Shown one piece after another: positions 54,856 through 62,992 of a stretch of DNA of 64,000 bases (the stretch's first letter is position 1; each line of letters opens with the position of its first letter). Made by a program: the position numbers and the translations under genes. The notes under the pieces are model-generated. The model searched no databases, was not told the origin of the DNA, and worked only from the letters and a program-made list of their open reading frames with translations. Origin of the DNA: CAVVEC01 sp963770485 (GTDB lineage Bacteria; Acidobacteriota; Terriglobia; Terriglobales; Acidobacteriaceae); NCBI GenBank assembly GCA_963770485.1, contig CAVYPX010000016.1, positions 434,001 to 498,000 of the forward strand. The letters run 5' to 3'.

Positions 54856-55175
54856 CGCAAATTTTCCCGGGTTAGCGCATCCGGGTGTTCGTGGCTCACG
54901 GAATGGCTGCCAATTTCGTGACCTTGCGCTTGCGCTCTCCTCCAGTCATCCAGGCGGGTAAGTTTGGAGACAATAACGAAGAAAGTTGCGTGTAAATGGC
55001 GCTTATTCAATTCCGGAACGGCTACATCTAGCTGCACTGGCTTCGCGTCATCAAAGGTGAGCGAAACAGCTGCCGAGTGGTCATTCCAAGGCAGTACGCG
55101 GACGGTCGGGGTTTGGGCAAGGCCAGGCCCCACCAATAAGGCGCACACTAAGACTGTATGGACAGGCTTTGCCAT
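54856..55175 (-). pseudogene. Polysaccharide deacetylase 5' fragment
   Basis: From ATG 55175 there is a signal peptide (TVLVCALLVGPGLAQ) and the first NodB-domain motifs: AVSLTFDDA (metal Asp), ATFFVIVSKL and GHEIGSHSVSHEHPDALTRENLR (metal His region). Similarity stops there, at about 107 residues. The frame then runs into galactose-oxidase DNA in the wrong frame and ends at 54693. The rest of the deacetylase barrel is missing, so no active enzyme is expected. Confidence 0.75.
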
Positions 55176-55771
55176 AGCTCGCGCGGGGGAACTGCGAGCG
55201 GCATTTAGTGCAATCGCTATGCCAGCGCATTTTTTGCAGCGCGGTTTGATCGGGGGCCGGTCCGTGCCGGACGGAAACCAGATTGAAGTGTGTAACTAAG
55301 GATAGAACTTACGTCCTGAATGTGTGGTCGCAGGTGTGGGCCTTACACCAGAGTATCTCTGTCGGGTGAGTTACCGCGATCGTTACTTTTAACGGTACGA
55401 CAGTAATCAGAGTTGAATTCGTCGTGGACGACTGTTTTTCACACCAGAGAAAATCTGTTCCATAAGTCAGAGCCGTTTTCTTCGAGCAAGAAACCTGTTT
55501 TGCCGCGGCCTTTTTTAGCGTCTGGCAATGTCGCTGATTTCGACCTAATTTGATGCGCAATTCATGACCATCGACCCTTCCGCGCTATGCGCGGCCTGAT
55601 AGCCTTTTCGTCGGATCACCCTGGGTTGCACGATTCGCGGGAATGATGGACGTCAGGAACGGCTAAGTTTGATCAGGCCAGATGAACCTCCGCCACTTGG
55701 GATTGTCAAGAAAATCGCGGAGCCTAAACGTAATCCAAGAATGGATTAGCCGGATTGGTTAGTTCCTCGGC

Positions 55772-55788
55772 CTAGTCGCAGCGACTAG
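55772..55788. promoter_or_regulatory. Perfect 17-base palindrome upstream of a secreted-protein gene
   Basis: CTAGTCGC-A-GCGACTAG is a perfect inverted repeat, 114 bases before the ATG at 55902. It could be an operator. The surrounding 726-base gap (55176-55901) has no gene I trust. A minus-strand frame at 55309-55560 has a doubled LWC motif, but its start and family are unsupported. Confidence 0.3.
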
Positions 55789-55901
55789 TGCATTTGGAGA
55801 ATTGTAAAGCTCTCAATTAAGAATACAGTTCTCGATACGCCACAGAAGCCGACCATCCCCCTCCGGCCAGGCGGCGTAATCCCATCTTAGGAGAATAAAG
55901 A

Positions 55902-56495
55902 ATGATTCGCCCCAAAATGCTAATCGTGTTTGCGGTCGTAGCCACCCTCGCACTGTTTGTTGGGAGCGCTTGGGCAGGCGACGCCCCCGCGGGCATCCCG
56001 GCCGACACACTCAGGCTCGACTACTTCTCAAATGCCAATACCTCAAGTGCTCCAGACGCTACGGTGCGCTTGGTCAACGCGGGTACAACCTACGCCACTC
56101 TATGTGAGGACATCTTCGTATTTGACCCTAATGAGGAGATGTCAGAGTGCTGTAGCTGCCCAGTCACGCCCAATGATCTCCGCAAGCTATCCGTGAACGG
56201 GGACTTAACCTCTAATCCCCTGACCGGTACCACTCTCACCAGTGGGTCGATCACGATGGTTTCCGCCGCCACATCTGGCGGAAGCTGCCCAACTCCGACT
56301 TCGGGGATCTCGCCGAAGGCGACGGTGCGCCCGTGGGTTACTCATATCCAAGATAGCAAGTTCGCAATAACCGAGTCGTGGTCGCCCGAGGCGACGCTAA
56401 GCACAGGTGAGTTGAACGCCCTCGAAGCCCAATGCTACGCGATTGTGCTGGACGGCAGCGGAAAGGGCATCTGCACCTGCGGCACCGGACACTAA
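55902..56495 (+). CDS. Secreted Cys-rich protein of unknown function
   Basis: 197 residues from ATG 55902, with AGGAG upstream. Signal peptide MIRPKMLIVFAVVATLALFVG ends near AWA-G. The mature chain contains CEDIFVFDPNEEMSECCSCPVTPNDLRKLSVN, then a Thr/Ser-rich segment and ends CYAIVLDGSGKGICTCG. At least eight Cys suggest disulfides outside the cytoplasm. I do not recognise a named family, though the DPNEEMSECCSCPVTP block looks strongly conserved in style. It precedes the SurA/DsbA-like gene by 152 bases. Confidence 0.68.
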   Translation: MIRPKMLIVFAVVATLALFVGSAWAGDAPAGIPADTLRLDYFSNANTSSAPDATVRLVNAGTTYATLCEDIFVFDPNEEMSECCSCPVTPNDLRKLSVNGDLTSNPLTGTTLTSGSITMVSAATSGGSCPTPTSGISPKATVRPWVTHIQDSKFAITESWSPEATLSTGELNALEAQCYAIVLDGSGKGICTCGTGH

Positions 56496-56647
56496 GTTCG
56501 ATTGAACAGAGATGGTTGACTGGCCCCACGTGGGTGGCTAGCTAACCAGTATCGAAGGCTCGCCAGACATAAGAGCCACTCTTTGTCTGGCGAGATTCTT
56601 CCTGCGTGTTCCCGTTCGACTAACTTTGTGGAAAAGGGGGAGGAGCT

Positions 56648-57679
56648 ATGTTGATATCGCAAAAATTACTAGGGCTGGGATTAGGGATTGTCCTGGCCTT
56701 GCTCAATCTCGATAGTGCTGTTGCCCAGAATAACGCAGCTATAGTCGCACAGGTAGGCGGGGTGAAGCTGACCATGGCTGACCTTGAGCGAGAAGAATCA
56801 GCCAAGCTGTTGCAAGCGGGTTACCAGTATTATCAAGTCGAAAGTAAAGCGCTCGATGACCTGATCGGCAAACAATTACTGGAGCAGAAAGCAAAGAGTG
56901 AGAATCTCACTGTCGACCAGCTTGTGGACCGGGACATCAAGTCGCAGGTGAAAGATCCAACTGAAGATCAACTGAAGGTCTATTACGAAGGCTTGGAAAC
57001 CGAACAGCCGTACGATGTGGTGCGGGGAAAGATCCTGGACAAAATCCGACAGTTGCGGACGGACAAGATCCGTACGGCCTATGTGAAAGCGATCCGTGAG
57101 CAAGTCAGCGTGATTGTCGAGCTTGCGCCACCCAGCGCAAACGTGAGTGTAGAGAGCGGTAACACTTTCGGGTCAAGAGACGCGCCGGTAATGTTAATAG
57201 AGTTCGCCGACTACGAGTGTCCCTATTGCCAGAAAGTGGCGCCAGATATTACCAGACTGGAGAGCGAGTTTGGAAGTAAGCTCGCCGTGACCTATAAAGA
57301 CTTTCCTTTACCAATGCACGCTCATGCCGAAAAGGCTGCCGAAGCGGCGCGTTGTGCCGGCAAACAAGGCAAGTTCTGGGAATATCATGACGAACTGTTC
57401 CGCAGCAAAGAGCTGGACGTTGAACGACTCAAGGAACACGCCCTCAACTTACACCTGGATTGGGCCCAATTTGGCAAGTGCCTTGACGAAGGAGATGAAG
57501 CCGCGTCGGTGCAACAGGACCGCGCCGAGGGAACGCGTCTTGGTTTGAGCGGCACCCCAAGCTTTTTCATCAACGGCCACTTTTTCAGCGGCGCGCTGGA
57601 TTACGTCGCTTTGCGCCAAATCATAAACCAGCAATTGGCGGCACCACCCCGTCAAGTTGCCATGGTGCCTCCAAGATAG
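56648..57679 (+). CDS. Periplasmic SurA-N/DsbA-like thioredoxin-fold protein
   Basis: 343 residues from ATG 56648, with GGGGGAGGAG upstream. Signal peptide ends near AVAQ. Residues about 30-155 resemble the SurA/PpiC N-terminal helical domain (AIVAQVGGVKLTMADLEREES, LDDLIGKQLLEQKAKSENL). Residues about 175-335 are a DsbA-like fold: VMLIEFADYECPYCQKVAPD with redox site CPYC at 191-194, and SGTPSFFINGHFFSGA with the cis-Pro. It probably oxidises or isomerises disulfides in exported proteins, which fits the Cys-rich secreted proteins around it. Fusions of this type are known in acidobacteria-like genomes. Confidence 0.85.
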   Translation: MLISQKLLGLGLGIVLALLNLDSAVAQNNAAIVAQVGGVKLTMADLEREESAKLLQAGYQYYQVESKALDDLIGKQLLEQKAKSENLTVDQLVDRDIKSQVKDPTEDQLKVYYEGLETEQPYDVVRGKILDKIRQLRTDKIRTAYVKAIREQVSVIVELAPPSANVSVESGNTFGSRDAPVMLIEFADYECPYCQKVAPDITRLESEFGSKLAVTYKDFPLPMHAHAEKAAEAARCAGKQGKFWEYHDELFRSKELDVERLKEHALNLHLDWAQFGKCLDEGDEAASVQQDRAEGTRLGLSGTPSFFINGHFFSGALDYVALRQIINQQLAAPPRQVAMVPPR

Positions 57680-58014
57680 GGAACGAAAGCACGCGCTTTT
57701 TGTAGTGAGAGCGCCGCCCTTCCCGGCAGCCCGGCCAAGGGTAGAGCCTGATTGCAACCCTGCGCGATCAACGGCCAGCCAGTCAGAAACGCCGCGCGGC
57801 GAGGTGTCGCTGCGGAGTTGCTGGCTGGCATTTCCTATCTTTGGTGTAGCCGCTCGTGCACTCTCCATTGGCGCTCGGGCCGGCGCGAAGCGCACTGAAA
57901 GCGCGAGCACCGATCCGTCTGGCGATCGATCAGCATATTTCGTGGGTCCCGCAATTGCCCAGACGCACCTGGACTCACGGAACCGAGAGCACGGTCCAGC
58001 ACATCGCTTCGTAA
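57680..58014. other. Gap without a supportable gene
   Basis: About 335 bases between convergent genes: the DsbA-like gene ends at 57679 and the small pilin ends at 58015. Open frames here are low-complexity and lack start signals. No clear terminator hairpin with a T-run is visible. Confidence 0.5.
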
Positions 58015-58182
58015 TCAACCACCGATTGAGCTCGCGACGCTGGAAAACACAGTATTCGCGTTTCCTCCGATCAACCGGATCGTGCCTACTACGATCACCA
58101 GAATGACAGCCAGCATTACCGCATATTCGGCGATGTCCTGGCCTTCGTCGTTCCCATAGAGCTCCATAAGAAAATGAGTCAT
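58015..58182 (-). CDS. Flp-family type IVb pilin-like peptide
   Basis: 55 residues from ATG 58182, with AAAGGAG six bases upstream, ending TGA at 58015-58017. The sequence is a short polar leader then DEGQDIAEYAVMLAVILVIVVGTI and a Ser-rich tail SSVASSIGG. E-Y at the start of the helix and the single hydrophobic segment are hallmarks of Flp/Fap pilins, the subunits of tad pili. The Gly before QDIAEY may be the prepilin peptidase site. It lies 52 bases after a LuxR-type regulator gene on the same strand. No tad assembly genes are in the window. Confidence 0.8.
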   Translation of the reverse strand: MTHFLMELYGNDEGQDIAEYAVMLAVILVIVVGTIRLIGGNANTVFSSVASSIGG

Positions 58183-58234
58183 ACGCCGCTCCTTTGTTTT
58201 GTGTTGTTGCCAACTGCAATATTTACAAATACGA

Positions 58235-58810
58235 TCATAAGAGTTTCCCGATGATCCCAGAGCGAGTGGAGACGCCCATCTTCACCATCACCAGGCGGAG
58301 AAAGGCCTTCACCGTATTAGGGCTGATCTCCATCCGCTCTGCGATTTCTTTGCTCGTAAGACCCTGCAGCAGAAGCTTTACGGTTTCCCCCTCACGCGGT
58401 GTCAGAGAGAAGCGGGCTGAGATCGTCGCTATTGATATCCCGCCATTCGCTTTCCTTTCCAACAACAGCGCGAATGCCGAATGATTGGTTTCGCGGGTGC
58501 CTCTGCTGAAGTTAATCGGAAAAGAATTGCAGAGGTAGGTCCTCTTACCCGACTTGAATTCGGGGACGATGCTAAGTCGGTTGGGCGCTCGTCGGTCCGC
58601 CAAACGGGCAACTACGGAGCTTGACAGCCAGGCATTCAGATCATGAATGTCATCGGCACTGTCTGGATAAGTCAGTATGTGGAGCGCTTCGGCATTGAAA
58701 GCGACGACATTGAGGCCGTTCTTTAATACGACTACACCCGGCCGGGCAGTAGCTGCATTCACGTGAACTTCCCCGTCTTGCCAGCAGGCTGGCGTATTTA
58801 CATGCCGCAC
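58235..58810 (-). CDS. LuxR-type helix-turn-helix transcriptional regulator
   Basis: About 191 residues from GTG 58810; the start is uncertain. The N-terminal 110 residues resemble a PAS-like sensor (ARPGVVVLKNGLNVVAFNAEALHILTYP). The C-terminal HTH is canonical: FSLTPREGETVKLLLQGLTSKEIAERMEISPNTVKAFLRLVMVKMGV. No response-regulator receiver is present, so a small ligand or partner protein may be sensed. It is upstream of and co-oriented with the small pilin gene and probably controls it or surface adhesion. Confidence 0.85.
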   Translation of the reverse strand: MRHVNTPACWQDGEVHVNAATARPGVVVLKNGLNVVAFNAEALHILTYPDSADDIHDLNAWLSSSVVARLADRRAPNRLSIVPEFKSGKRTYLCNSFPINFSRGTRETNHSAFALLLERKANGGISIATISARFSLTPREGETVKLLLQGLTSKEIAERMEISPNTVKAFLRLVMVKMGVSTRSGIIGKLL

Positions 58811-59276
58811 ACAACCTACAAACGGGCCACCTGGGCCGAAGCAGCATCGGGAACGGAATGAAGCTTTTCCGCTCTGTCATTCGCTGCGGCCAAGCAGTCC
58901 GGTGAGTCTTTGCAAGTGAGCAGGGAAACTAAGACCAACAGTGGAGCCTGACTGGGCGAAACACACCAAAGTGCAGGCCTACTGTAGGAGGGGAAGAGCG
59001 GGAGGATTCTCTACCATGGAACACTGTCTGTCAAGGCTAAATATCTGTGGAAATCTCTGTCCACGAATCCCAAGGCTGAAAAACCGGCTATTCACACAAC
59101 TTGATAGGCAGAAGCTTGGCAATCAGGCAACCTGATCTGGAGTCATGGATCTGCGCGGTTGCCCGGCCAACTGTTCCAAAGCAGGCTATGGCGCTCGAAC
59201 TCAATTCTCGTTTCTACCTGAGAGCGTATAGGCGGTATATCACCTTGAATTCCTGTACACTCAACAGTTCTCTGTT
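58811..59276. other. Divergent gap before rfbC
   Basis: About 465 bases between the LuxR gene (minus) and rfbC (plus). It contains purine-rich Shine-Dalgarno-like runs (GTAGGAGGGG near 58985) but no coding sequence I can support. Promoters of both genes must lie here, yet none stands out. Confidence 0.45.
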
Positions 59277-59816
59277 ATGACGGCCCACGAAACTTCACTG
59301 CCCGGCGTTCTGATTCTGGAACCGAAAGTCTTTGGCGACGCCCGAGGATTCTTTCTGGAGAGTTACAACGAGCGGGTGATGGCCGATCTCGGCATCCGGG
59401 AGCGGTTTGTGCAGGACAATCATTCGTTTTCGGCAAAGAACGTCTTGCGCGGGCTGCACTATCAGGTCCGGCATTCCCAGGGCAAGCTGATTCGCGTGAC
59501 CTCGGGTGAGATTTTTGACGTCGCCGTGGATTTGCGGCGGAGCTCTCCTGCCTTTGGCAAGTGGTGGGGGGCCACTCTGTCGGCCGAGAACAAAAAGATC
59601 TTGTGGATTCCGCCCGGACTGGCGCATGGTTTCTGTGTGCTTGCGGAAGCTCACGTCCTATACAAGGCGACAGACTTCTACCGTCCGGAATTCGAGCGCA
59701 CACTGGCGTGGAACGATCCGGATGTGAACATCCGATGGGAACTTGTCGGCGAGCCCATTATTTCTGCCAAGGACCAGCTAGGTACGCCCTTTCAGCAGGC
59801 CGAGGTATTCGAGTAG
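59277..59816 (+). CDS. rfbC: dTDP-4-dehydrorhamnose 3,5-epimerase
   Basis: 179 residues, full length for RmlC. It has GVLILEPKVFGDARGFFLESYNE, the catalytic His region LRGLHYQVRHSQGKLIRV, GEIFDVAVDLRRSSPAFGKWWG, and IPPGLAHGFCVLAEAHVLYKATDFY. The enzyme makes the dTDP-L-rhamnose precursor in the cytoplasm. Rhamnose genes A, B and D are not nearby, so it acts with genes elsewhere and presumably supplies the surface glycan. It is alone between the LuxR gene and the S53 peptidase. Confidence 0.93.
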   Translation: MTAHETSLPGVLILEPKVFGDARGFFLESYNERVMADLGIRERFVQDNHSFSAKNVLRGLHYQVRHSQGKLIRVTSGEIFDVAVDLRRSSPAFGKWWGATLSAENKKILWIPPGLAHGFCVLAEAHVLYKATDFYRPEFERTLAWNDPDVNIRWELVGEPIISAKDQLGTPFQQAEVFE

Positions 59817-59882
59817 CAAGGGTTTTGGACACAACACCAGGATCACGTAAAAATCCCTGTCTCACGACAGGGCTTGAAAACC

Positions 59883-60049
59883 GGCAGTGGCTCAGTTTGA
59901 TTTGCCATCCCGAGGAAGTGTTCTTTGCGCACCGAGAGCCTGCCCTGAGCGAAGTCGAAGGGGATCTGAGCGAGCCGCGATGTGTCGCGTTCTTTGCGAC
60001 ACCATAATCGCGCGTTTGGCTCGCTTTCCCATCAAACTGAGCCACTACC
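59883..60049. repeat. Inverted-repeat-bounded element of 167 bases
   Basis: GGCAGTGGCTCAGTTTGAT at 59883-59901 and ATCAAACTGAGCCACTACC at 60031-60049 are inverted repeats with one mismatch. Inside are CTGAGCGAAGTCGAAGGGGA, a phrase seen in dispersed REP-like sequences of acidobacteria, and a perfect 7-base-pair hairpin GTGTCGC/GCGACAC at 59982-60002. No transposase is encoded. It lies between the convergent rfbC and S53 genes, where such elements often settle and may act as a bidirectional terminator. Confidence 0.55.
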
Positions 60050-60072
60050 GAGAAACCAAGCATCTCTACAAA

Positions 60073-61314
60073 TCATTTTCCCTTGTAGGTGCGCGGGGAG
60101 CCGACGCCGGCGCAAAGGTTCCAGCCGACCACGCAGTGCGAGTCGCCCGTGGTGATGTCGTAGAAATCGGCCTTATACTCCTGCTTGTTGGCGTACTCCT
60201 TGTAAATCATGGTGAGTTCGTCTTTAGTCGATTTCTTTTTGCTGCCGGCAGCATTCACGATCCCCGCAAAAGTGGGGGACGACCAGCTCGTACCACAGAC
60301 CTCAGTCCAGCCTCCATAAATGTAAATTGGCGCGTAGCAGAAATCGGATGCGACATCCGGGTATCCCCGCTTGCTCCCGATAATCTTTTCGATGATGTTC
60401 TGGTAGCTTGGTCTGGCCTCATACGGACTGACGTCGCCACCGCCTCCGCCGTAAGTTTCGTAGGTAAACTTGCCGTTTGAATCTCGATTGAAATAGGTGC
60501 CGCCGACCGCGACTACGTTCGGAGATGCCGCGGGATGCGAACTGACTCCGATGCCTGAGTCTCCACTGGCGGCAAAGTAGACCACTCCGGGAGTGAGGAA
60601 ATACTTGTCATATTTCGTCTCAGCCGGCCACTCTTGGTCTCCCCAGCTGTTGCTGACCACACCGCCGCCATTCTGCGCCACTATGTTTCCTCCCACCTGC
60701 TCCGCCTGCCAGGTGGGATCCGTGTTGCACCGTTTGGACATGCACAGCTTGGACTCGATCAGGAAAATCTTGGCTTTCGGCGCCATGGCATGGGCCCACT
60801 CGATGTCCAGCGATTCTTCAACGTCCCAACCGGAATAGACTGGAGGCTTGTGGCCGTCGGCATACACCTTCTGGAAGTCGGCGTCGGGCAGACCAAATTG
60901 TTTGGAGAATACGTGAAGGTCATGCGCGGCCGTTGGGTAATCTCCGGCATCCACAATGCCGATGGCTCCCCAGCCCCCGGTCGGGACATTCGTGCTGGTG
61001 GCGATCGGACAACCCTCGGGTCCTTTCACCAGCTTGTACACGCAGGCCAGTGACGACGGTGTCTCTGCATCAGGAGGAGGTTGGTCTGGATTCGGCACGT
61101 CCGGAACAACGAAGAAGTAGTTGGTATGTATGCGGCCGGGATGGGGAATGCTGGATTCCGGAACCACAATCTTTGATCCATCGATCTTGAATCCACGGAT
61201 CTTGAATCCGTTGACCGTTGTTTCACGAACGGCCTGCCCAGAAGAGCGGGAGACAGTTATGCCCAGCGACAATGCAAGCGTAACGATCATGCAAATCACC
61301 ATGCGAGGCTTCAT
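60073..61314 (-). CDS. Secreted S53 (sedolisin-like) serine peptidase
   Basis: 413 residues from ATG 61314, with AAAGGAG eight bases upstream. Signal peptide MKPRMVICMIVTLALSLGI. The S53 signature is present: GWDVEESLDIEWAHAMAPKA holds the Glu-Asp pair, SNSWGDQEW the oxyanion Asp region, ASGDSGIGVSS, and GTSWSSPTFAGIVNA the nucleophile Ser with GTS-x-S-x-P. A short calcium-type tail ends the chain. The usual long N-terminal propeptide is reduced to about 80 residues with repeated NGFKIRGFKIDGSKI phrases. It is probably an acid-active extracellular protease. Confidence 0.88.
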   Translation of the reverse strand: MKPRMVICMIVTLALSLGITVSRSSGQAVRETTVNGFKIRGFKIDGSKIVVPESSIPHPGRIHTNYFFVVPDVPNPDQPPPDAETPSSLACVYKLVKGPEGCPIATSTNVPTGGWGAIGIVDAGDYPTAAHDLHVFSKQFGLPDADFQKVYADGHKPPVYSGWDVEESLDIEWAHAMAPKAKIFLIESKLCMSKRCNTDPTWQAEQVGGNIVAQNGGGVVSNSWGDQEWPAETKYDKYFLTPGVVYFAASGDSGIGVSSHPAASPNVVAVGGTYFNRDSNGKFTYETYGGGGGDVSPYEARPSYQNIIEKIIGSKRGYPDVASDFCYAPIYIYGGWTEVCGTSWSSPTFAGIVNAAGSKKKSTKDELTMIYKEYANKQEYKADFYDITTGDSHCVVGWNLCAGVGSPRTYKGK

Positions 61315-61785
61315 TTCACTTGCTCCTTTATGTCTTATGGAAAACCGTATCACGAGAGGTCTCGCAACCCTGGGAGTGAGAATTGCAGCGTCGCAAATCA
61401 GAAGGTCCACCCATGATATCGAGTGCAGAGTGCTGTCTTCTGACCACAACACGAACCGTTCGTTCGCTGAATATAGCACAAGGAGTTGTGAGAGTTGTTA
61501 GGCGATGGATGAGTTTGCCGGGAGAAGCGGTCGCTTTGGCTGCGGAGCTGCAACAATTTGCACATTAACCGGCGAGAGAGGAGCGCCCAGAAAACGAGCG
61601 GTGGGCAATCGGTCGGCTTTGGCGCCGCCGAAGCGGCGACGCCACAGAGCTTTCTTGTTATCACGTCTCCCTGTGATCTGGCTCCTATGCAAAACAAGCC
61701 CCGGGACTAATATGAGGTGAATGTCTGAGGTCCACACCGATCGTATTCTCTCGAAAACTTCCTGGGCCTCGATAGGAGATTAAAT
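61315..61785. other. Divergent gap between S53 peptidase and a secreted protein gene
   Basis: About 470 bases with no gene I can support. A GC-rich inverted phrase (GCCGCCGAAGCGGC) near 61625 may form a small hairpin. TAGGAGATTAAAT just before 61786 is the ribosome binding site of the next gene. Confidence 0.45.
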
Positions 61786-62763
61786 ATGACCAAGGTTATA
61801 AAACCGTCGACCAGTTACTGTCTGTCTGGCTTCGTGGTTCTGGCGGTCATTCTGGCGTTGTCTGCCCCGTTGATTGGGCAGGAAATCGTGCCCGCGAACC
61901 GTCCTGCGGTTGTCCCGGAGGACTACGTAATTACACCGTTCGGCTACTTCCACCCGTCCTGCGTCTTGCTGCTGGCGGAAGGCAACACACTGCTGGCGGA
62001 CGGAGGCGTCCAACATGCGGATGGCTCGGTAGAAGCAGCTCATGTTTGCAACTACCCTCACTACACGCATGACGGAGCAGTTGTGCCCGCCGATGCGAAA
62101 GCGAGTGAGATAAATCCACTCACAATAAGCGGTTGGCTGGAGTCCGTATCGGCCACGACCAGCCAGTCCTACTACAAGATTAGCGCCACCTGGCCCGTGC
62201 CGCCGTCACCGACGAGCAACGATGGACAGTGTGACTACTTCTTCCCCGGCTTTGAGGACATGAACGATGTCATCAGTATCGTTCAGCCGGTGATGCAATG
62301 GGGGGGAGGCTGCTATATAAGTGCCGGTGCCTACTGGCTAATCGCGAGCTGGAATTGCTGCGTAAATGGAGATACGTGGCACAGCACGCCGCTCGATGTC
62401 AGCGTGGGAGACACCATCCTTGGCACAATTACCCCCACCTGCAAACCGGGAAAAAATTACTGCGCGACATGGAACGTGGTGAGTGAAGACAAGACCACGG
62501 GACAGAAGACGACGCTGGCCAAAACCCCCGCCCATAATCAAATTTGGAATTGGGCGTTCGGTGCGGTGAGCGAGGACTACGGCGTGGTACAGTGCAGCGA
62601 TTTCCCGGACAATTCGGGGCTAACGTTCGCCGTCAAATTGTATGACCAGAAAGGAAAGGTGATCACCAATCCGAATTGGCAAGGAACGCAGTGGAGCTCG
62701 GGTCCTCCAACGTGCAACTACGGATGGAAGATCACGAAGAAAAAGGAGACTGTCAAGTACTAA
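61786..62763 (+). CDS. Secreted protein of unknown function
   Basis: 325 residues from ATG 61786, with TAGGAG upstream. Signal peptide SYCLSGFVVLAVILALSAPLIG ends near GQE. The N-terminal segment has ITPFGYFHPSCVLLLAEGNTLLADGGVQHADGS, which recurs as a remnant just downstream. The main beta-rich domain includes ISATWPVPPSPTSNDGQCDYFFPGFEDMN, VIQPVMQWGGG, WHSTPLDVSVGDTILGTI and QWSSGPPTCNYGWKITKKK. The aromatic, Gly and Asp pattern suggests a lectin or G1-peptidase-like jellyroll. No catalytic residue is confident. Confidence 0.65.
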   Translation: MTKVIKPSTSYCLSGFVVLAVILALSAPLIGQEIVPANRPAVVPEDYVITPFGYFHPSCVLLLAEGNTLLADGGVQHADGSVEAAHVCNYPHYTHDGAVVPADAKASEINPLTISGWLESVSATTSQSYYKISATWPVPPSPTSNDGQCDYFFPGFEDMNDVISIVQPVMQWGGGCYISAGAYWLIASWNCCVNGDTWHSTPLDVSVGDTILGTITPTCKPGKNYCATWNVVSEDKTTGQKTTLAKTPAHNQIWNWAFGAVSEDYGVVQCSDFPDNSGLTFAVKLYDQKGKVITNPNWQGTQWSSGPPTCNYGWKITKKKETVKY

Positions 62764-62782
62764 GGTAGTTGGGAAGCTGAAA

Positions 62783-62810
62783 AAAGGGGAGCGATTTCTC
62801 GCTCCCCTTT
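62783..62810 (+). terminator. Rho-independent-like terminator hairpin
   Basis: AAAGGGGAGCG and CGCTCCCCTTT form a perfect 11-base-pair stem with loop ATTTCT, 20 bases after the stop of the 61786 gene. The T-run is short (TTT within the stem), but the A/T-flanked GC core fits termination in either direction. Confidence 0.7.
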
Positions 62811-62918
62811 ATCGGCCACCCTTTCTACGTGACGCTTGCGGAAGGCGAGACGCTGCTGGCGGATGGACGTGTCGAACACGCGGATGGCACGGAAGAGACG
62901 ACCGCTCCGGTTTGCGGC
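62811..62918 (+). pseudogene. Remnant of a paralogue of the 61786 gene
   Basis: Read in frame from 62811, this gives IGHPFYVTLAEGETLLADG, then RVEHADGTEETTAPVCG. It matches FHPSCVLLLAEGNTLLADGGVQHADGSVEAAHVC of the intact gene. It has no start codon or signal peptide and ends in unrelated sequence. It is a leftover of a tandem duplication placed just past the terminator hairpin. Confidence 0.78.
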
Positions 62919-62951
62919 GCTACAGACCGGCTGCGGATCTGTCACTCCGCC

Positions 62952-62973
62952 GGGCGGGTGAGGGCACCCGCCC
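62952..62973 (-). terminator. GC-rich terminator-like hairpin after M13 peptidase gene
   Basis: GGGCGGGTG and CACCCGCCC form a perfect 9-base-pair stem with loop AGGG, 20 bases beyond the stop of the minus-strand M13 gene. There is no T-run, so it may act with Rho or as an mRNA-stabilising end. Confidence 0.5.
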
Positions 62974-62992
62974 CTGCGTGATCATGGCGGCG

